This document shows, in pieces, positions 6,516-10,559 of a stretch of DNA of 10,559 bases. This DNA comes from Rikenellaceae bacterium (lineage in GTDB: Bacteria > Bacteroidota > Bacteroidia > Bacteroidales > Rikenellaceae): the NCBI GenBank assembly GCA_020859745.1, contig JAJBVQ010000254.1:1-10559 (forward strand), written 5' to 3'. Positions within the stretch are counted from its first letter, which is position 1. Every line of letters starts with the position of its first letter. Below the pieces are notes generated by a model that was given only the letters and a program-made list of their open reading frames with translations, searched no databases and had not been told where the DNA came from. The position numbers were made by a program, and so were the translations under genes.

Positions 6516-6954
6516 CAACCTCTCCGGTTTCTATTTCACGGGCCCGCAGAACGACTGGACAGACCCGCAGAACGCCTCTTTGTGGCGGGATGGATATGAG
6601 ACCCTTTTCGACCCCTGTCCGGCGGGATGGCGGGTGCCGGGAGGAGGCGACGGGGAGCTGAGTCCGTGGCGTGACTTCGGCAGCGACGACGATCGGTACA
6701 CGAACGGCAACTGGAACGCAACGGATTCGGGCTGCAACTGGAATCCGCCCGCAGTGTACGGAACACCGTCAGTCTGGTATCCGGCAAGCGGCTGGCGGCA
6801 CTTTCTGACCGGCGACCCCGGAGCCACCTGCCGGGAAACCACCATTTGGTCAGCCTTCGGGGGCGGCTTCCTGTTCGGAACGGCGACCTTTCTGCGCAAG
6901 AACAACTTCAGCGGCCGCGCCCACGGCTTTCCTGTCCGCTGCGTACGGGAGTGA
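6516..6954 (+). pseudogene. C-terminal remnant of a fimbrillin/FISUMP-type surface protein
   Basis: An open frame runs from ATG 6460 to TGA 6952-6954 (164 codons). It resembles only the C-terminal domain of much longer Bacteroidota surface proteins (fimbrillin-like, or 'Fibrobacter succinogenes major paralogous' domain), with SLWRDGYETLFDPCPAGWRVP, WYPASGWR and a final RAHGFPVRCVRE. The intact parents have a lipoprotein signal and N-terminal domains, absent here. The similarity seems to begin near 6516; the first 18 codons run through AT-rich DNA with two short repeats and have no signal peptide. I therefore read this as a truncated gene whose 5' part was lost by deletion or insertion, though the remaining frame is intact. 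Less likely, it is an expressed one-domain cytoplasmic protein, or a silent cassette for recombination with full-length paralogues. The domain call is by motif recall. Confidence 0.65.
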
Positions 6955-6965
6955 CGGGGATACGG

Positions 6966-7004
6966 AAGGGGGAGACGCAAAACTTACGTTTCCGTCTCCC
7001 CCTT
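6966..7004. terminator. Bidirectional hairpin between the surface-protein remnant and rho
   Basis: A 12-bp perfect stem (6966-6977 with 6993-7004, containing GGGGGAGACG) with a 15-nt loop sits between converging genes, 12 bp after the + strand stop and 31 bp after the rho stop. There is no clear U-run on either strand, but position and stability point to a shared terminator. The loop contains AAAC/GTTT, which can add four more pairs. Confidence 0.7.
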
Positions 7005-7034
7005 GTCCGAAATGAATATTTCTGAAAAAAACGC

Positions 7035-8714
<1,680 letters not shown>

Positions 8715-8770
8715 TTAAAAGAGTATAAGGTATGGTTCGGACGCAACGTGCGCAAAAACACAAGGGTCAA

Positions 8771-8785
8771 CCTTTCGTCGAAAGG
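8771..8785 (-). promoter_or_regulatory. Small hairpin in the rho leader
   Basis: CCTTTC (8771-8776) and GAAAGG (8780-8785) form a 6-bp stem with a tight 3-nt loop. An outer GCGCA (8750-8754) and TGCGC (8791-8795) could enclose it. It lies within the roughly 147-nt untranslated rho leader. Rho genes are often autoregulated through their leaders, so a role is possible, but nothing here proves one. Confidence 0.3.
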
Positions 8786-8867
8786 CCGAATGCGCGGTCC
8801 GTAAAGTTTAAGAATTAATGTTTTCGGTTGGAATTCCGCAGAGGTACTGCGACGGAAAACTGCGTTC

Positions 8868-8898
8868 CAAAGATAAACACTTTTTCTTTCAATGCAAA
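8868..8898 (-). promoter_or_regulatory. Promoter of rho, near-consensus
   Basis: On the minus strand TTTG (8898-8895), a 19-nt spacer and TATCTTTG (8875-8868) fit the Bacteroidota consensus in both boxes and spacing. It lies just past the kdsB stop (8915-8917), so rho can be transcribed independently of kdsB. The predicted start is near 8861. Confidence 0.75.
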
Positions 8899-8914
8899 TC
8901 CGGTGCCGAAAATA

Positions 8915-9673
8915 TTATTGATAGTCCGGAAACAGGGACAGCACGTTCCGCAGGTCTTCCGGGGTGTCGATGGCGTGGCTTTCGAGTGTGGTCACGGCTG
9001 TGCGGATGCGGTAGCCGTTCTCGATCCAGCGCAGTTGTTCGAGGGATTCGGCCTTCTCCAGGGGCGACTGCGGCAGTTTCGTGACCGCGCGGAGCACGTC
9101 GCTGCGATAGGCGTAGAGGCCGATATGCTTGTAATAGGTATACCGTGCCTGCCACTCCTCTTGCGGCACGCCGCGCAGGAACGGGATGGCGCTGCGGCTG
9201 AAGTAGAGGGCATCGCCGGATGTGGAAAGGACCACTTTCGGCGAGTTATCGTTGAAGATGTTCTCGGCGGGGGTGAACGGTTTGACCAGCGTGGCGATCT
9301 GGGTCGCGGTGTCGTCGAAGCAGCCGCGGATCTGTTCCAGCTGTTCGGTGGCGATGAATGGCTCGTCGCCCTGGATGTTTACCACGATGTCGAATCGACG
9401 GCCCGTAAGGCTTTCGGCGGTGTCGAGGGCTTCGGCGCAGCGGTCGGTGCCGGAGCGGTGTTCGGTGGAGGTCATGATGACCTGCCCGCCGAAGGCTTGC
9501 ACGGCCTCTTCGATGCGAGGGTCGTCGGTGGCGACGTAACAGTCGGTGCCGAAAACGGCGGTACAGCGTTCGTAAACGCGCCGGATCATGGGCTTGCCGT
9601 GTATGTCGGCCAGCGGCTTGCCGGGGAAGCGGCTCGATGCGTAACGGGCCGGAATCAATGCTAAATATCTCAT
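8915..9673 (-). CDS. kdsB: 3-deoxy-manno-octulosonate cytidylyltransferase (KdsB, 252 aa)
   Basis: KdsB couples Kdo with CTP to give CMP-Kdo and pyrophosphate, activating the sugar for lipid A-core assembly in the cytoplasm. The length (about 250 aa) and the motifs agree with the family: the N-terminal nucleotide-binding loop LIPARYASSRFPGKPL (6-21), SGTDRCAEAL (74-83), VNIQGDEP (98-105) with the metal-binding Asp, YYKHIGLYAYR (180-190), SLEQLRWIENG (210-220) and IDTPEDL (235-241). The start is ATG 9673-9671, giving the canonical MRYLALIPARY. It is probably essential in an LPS-making bacterium. The 33 bp ending 3 nt before its ATG are repeated, inverted, in front of the divergent acyl-CoA reductase gene, an unusual arrangement. 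No clear -7 box was found upstream. rho follows with its own promoter. Confidence 0.97.
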   Translation of the reverse strand: MRYLALIPARYASSRFPGKPLADIHGKPMIRRVYERCTAVFGTDCYVATDDPRIEEAVQAFGGQVIMTSTEHRSGTDRCAEALDTAESLTGRRFDIVVNIQGDEPFIATEQLEQIRGCFDDTATQIATLVKPFTPAENIFNDNSPKVVLSTSGDALYFSRSAIPFLRGVPQEEWQARYTYYKHIGLYAYRSDVLRAVTKLPQSPLEKAESLEQLRWIENGYRIRTAVTTLESHAIDTPEDLRNVLSLFPDYQ

Positions 9674-9676
9674 CGG

Positions 9677-9709
9677 TTTTCTCTACTTTTATCCGTTCGA
9701 TTTTATTTT
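9677..9709 (-). repeat. Left arm of a 33-bp perfect inverted repeat (kdsB leader)
   Basis: These 33 bp are the exact reverse complement of 9881-9913. Read toward kdsB the arm is A-rich and ends 3 nt before the kdsB ATG, so it should contain the ribosome-binding part of the leader. The identity stops sharply at both ends. Confidence 0.95.
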
Positions 9710-9880
9710 GCCTTCAGTCGCTTGGCGCTGATCTTATTTTAATCATGTCGGGCCTGGTGCCCGGGAGGTGCCGCCCCGAATTTACGAGGGTTGCGGGCCT
9801 CCCGAGGGGAGGCGTCCGGCCCGCACGGCTCGCTTTTGCTCGCCGCAAAAATTCAAAATAGATGCAACAGGTGTGAGAAT
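9710..9880. other. 171-bp core between the 33-bp inverted repeats
   Basis: This stretch has no convincing gene. Its middle is very GC-rich and contains two diverged copies of a roughly 29-bp unit (9750-9778 and 9795-9823), both starting GGGCCT and sharing a central GGGAGG. The second folds into a 7-bp stem (9797-9803 with 9807-9813), with a competing outer 8-bp stem (9792-9799 with 9818-9825). Another short hairpin is TTTTGC/GCAAAA (9834-9839 with 9845-9850). A weak rightward promoter is conceivable: TTTG at 9835-9838, a 20-nt spacer, then only the TA and first T of a -7 box at 9859-9866. None was found pointing to kdsB. Confidence 0.6.
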
Positions 9881-9913
9881 AAAATAAAATCGAACGGATA
9901 AAAGTAGAGAAAA
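9881..9913 (+). repeat. Right arm of a 33-bp perfect inverted repeat (acyl-CoA reductase leader)
   Basis: This arm is the exact reverse complement of 9677-9709. It ends 3 nt before the ATG at 9917, the same distance as the left arm from the kdsB ATG, so the two divergent genes have identical leaders up to a 3-nt difference (CCG versus AAG). Confidence 0.95.
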
Positions 9914-9916
9914 AAG

Positions 9917-10559
9917 ATGAAAGATTGGTGTATCGGGCCTTTAGCCGAATTGGCCGGGAAGTTGTCCGGGCCGGAGTGGGACCGGGCGGTGGAGGTCGCC
10001 GGGCGGGAGAACGAATGGTTCACACCGGGACAGGTCAGGCAGGCAGTCGCGGCTTTGCGCGGCGAAATGCTAGCCCCGGACCGGTTGGCGGATTGGTTGG
10101 CAGGGTATCGCAAACCGGAGGGCTGGCAGCCGCGGAGAGTAGGGATCGCAATGGCCGGAAACCTGCCGTTGGTGGGGTTCGCCGACCTGGCCGCTGTCGT
10201 GGCGGTGGGGCACAAGGCGGTGGTCAAACCTTCGTCGAAAGACCGGGCTTTGATGAATTTCGTTGTGCGCAGTTTGCAGGAGAGCGGATGCGGGATCGAG
10301 ATAGTGGAGGAATTGCGGCCTGAGGGGCTGGATGGGGTGATCGCCACGGGCGGCGATGCGGCGCGGGACTATTTTGCAGAGCGATTTGCCGGTGTCCCGG
10401 CGTTGCTGAGAGGCAACCGGCAGAGCGTGGCGGTGCTGACGGGGGCGGAAACGGACGGGGAGTTGCGCGGCCTGTCGGAAGATATGTTCCTCTATTGGGG
10501 ATTGGGATGCCGGAGCGTAGTGCGGCTTTTCGTGCCGCGGGGATTCGATGCGGCGCTCT
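9917..10559 (+). CDS. LuxC-type acyl-CoA reductase, 3' end missing
   Basis: The frame is open from ATG 9917 to the window end (214 codons), so the gene is truncated by the window. It matches the aldehyde-dehydrogenase-like LuxC/acyl-CoA reductase family, which reduces acyl-CoA or acyl thioesters to aldehydes with NAD(P)H. Visible features are GNLPLVGF (81-88), VKPSSKD (103-109), VIATGGDAARDYF (about 141-153), RGNRQSVAVLTG (165-176) and GLGCRSV (195-201), where Cys198 is the expected catalytic thiol. Bacteroidota commonly encode such a stand-alone protein, often beside ferredoxin and serine-biosynthesis genes; its true substrate there is unclear. It is transcribed away from kdsB, and its leader is a 33-bp copy of the kdsB leader. 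ATG 9917 is the best start: it gives a full N-terminus and matches the symmetry of the repeat. Confidence 0.88.
   Translation, partial: MKDWCIGPLAELAGKLSGPEWDRAVEVAGRENEWFTPGQVRQAVAALRGEMLAPDRLADWLAGYRKPEGWQPRRVGIAMAGNLPLVGFADLAAVVAVGHKAVVKPSSKDRALMNFVVRSLQESGCGIEIVEELRPEGLDGVIATGGDAARDYFAERFAGVPALLRGNRQSVAVLTGAETDGELRGLSEDMFLYWGLGCRSVVRLFVPRGFDAAL

Noticed and set aside
8828..9664. 278-codon + strand frame opposite kdsB
   Set aside because: KdsB motifs are complete on the minus strand; the antisense frame also crosses the rho promoter.
9677..9913. Simple transcription terminator formed by the 33-bp inverted repeat
   Set aside because: The arms are 171 bp apart, sit in the leaders of divergent genes rather than after a gene, and are AT-rich; a terminator role does not fit.
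9853..10347. 164-codon minus-strand frame opposite the acyl-CoA reductase
   Set aside because: The + strand encodes clear LuxC-type motifs including the catalytic Cys; the minus frame is Ser/Thr/Pro-rich with no domain.

Overview
The window looks like a GC-rich chromosome segment of a Bacteroidota species. A gut Bacteroidales such as Alistipes or another Rikenellaceae member is my guess, not proven. The evidence is the Bacteroidota-type -7 promoter box TAnnTTTG, found in perfect form at least four times, a Rho factor with a long disordered insert, a 'DPCPAGWRVP ... GFPVRCVRE' surface-protein domain, an 8-TM MacB-like permease, a coiled-coil lipoprotein resembling the Cbp1 family, and a LuxC-type acyl-CoA reductase. 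No rRNA, tRNA, CRISPR array, integrase or transposase was seen.

Layout. (1) Positions 1-766 hold the 3' part of a flavodoxin/ferredoxin fusion (+), closed by a strong hairpin at 783-812. (2) Positions 790-1526 hold two small leftward genes, an exported protein and a small membrane protein, joined by an ATGA overlap. They diverge from a 70-aa XRE regulator (1702-1914, +). The 175-bp gap between them carries two 18-bp palindromes that overlap the leftward promoter, so this is probably a self-contained regulatory module. (3) Positions 2015-2878 hold a coiled-coil lipoprotein with its own promoter and terminator. (4) Positions 2932-3858 (EamA-type transporter) and 3939-6362 (FtsX/MacB permease) lie on the minus strand. 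(5) About 6516-6954 is a C-terminal remnant of a surface/fimbrillin-like protein, preceded by two tandem TGTC-N9-GACA boxes. (6) Positions 7035-8714 (rho) and 8915-9673 (kdsB) lie on the minus strand, with a near-ideal promoter for rho just downstream of kdsB. (7) From 9917 to the window end runs a LuxC-like acyl-CoA reductase (+), divergent from kdsB.

Most of the genes are core or housekeeping functions: transcription termination, Kdo activation for LPS, transport and redox. The most unusual structure is the kdsB/acyl-CoA reductase gap. A perfect 33-bp inverted repeat (9677-9709 and 9881-9913) ends exactly 3 nt before each of the two divergent start codons, so both genes have the same leader, and the repeat encloses a 171-bp core that is GC-rich in its middle. 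This could be an invertible promoter, a duplicated leader or a mobile repeat; the sequence alone does not decide. The second most interesting element is the XRE regulator with its paired operators.
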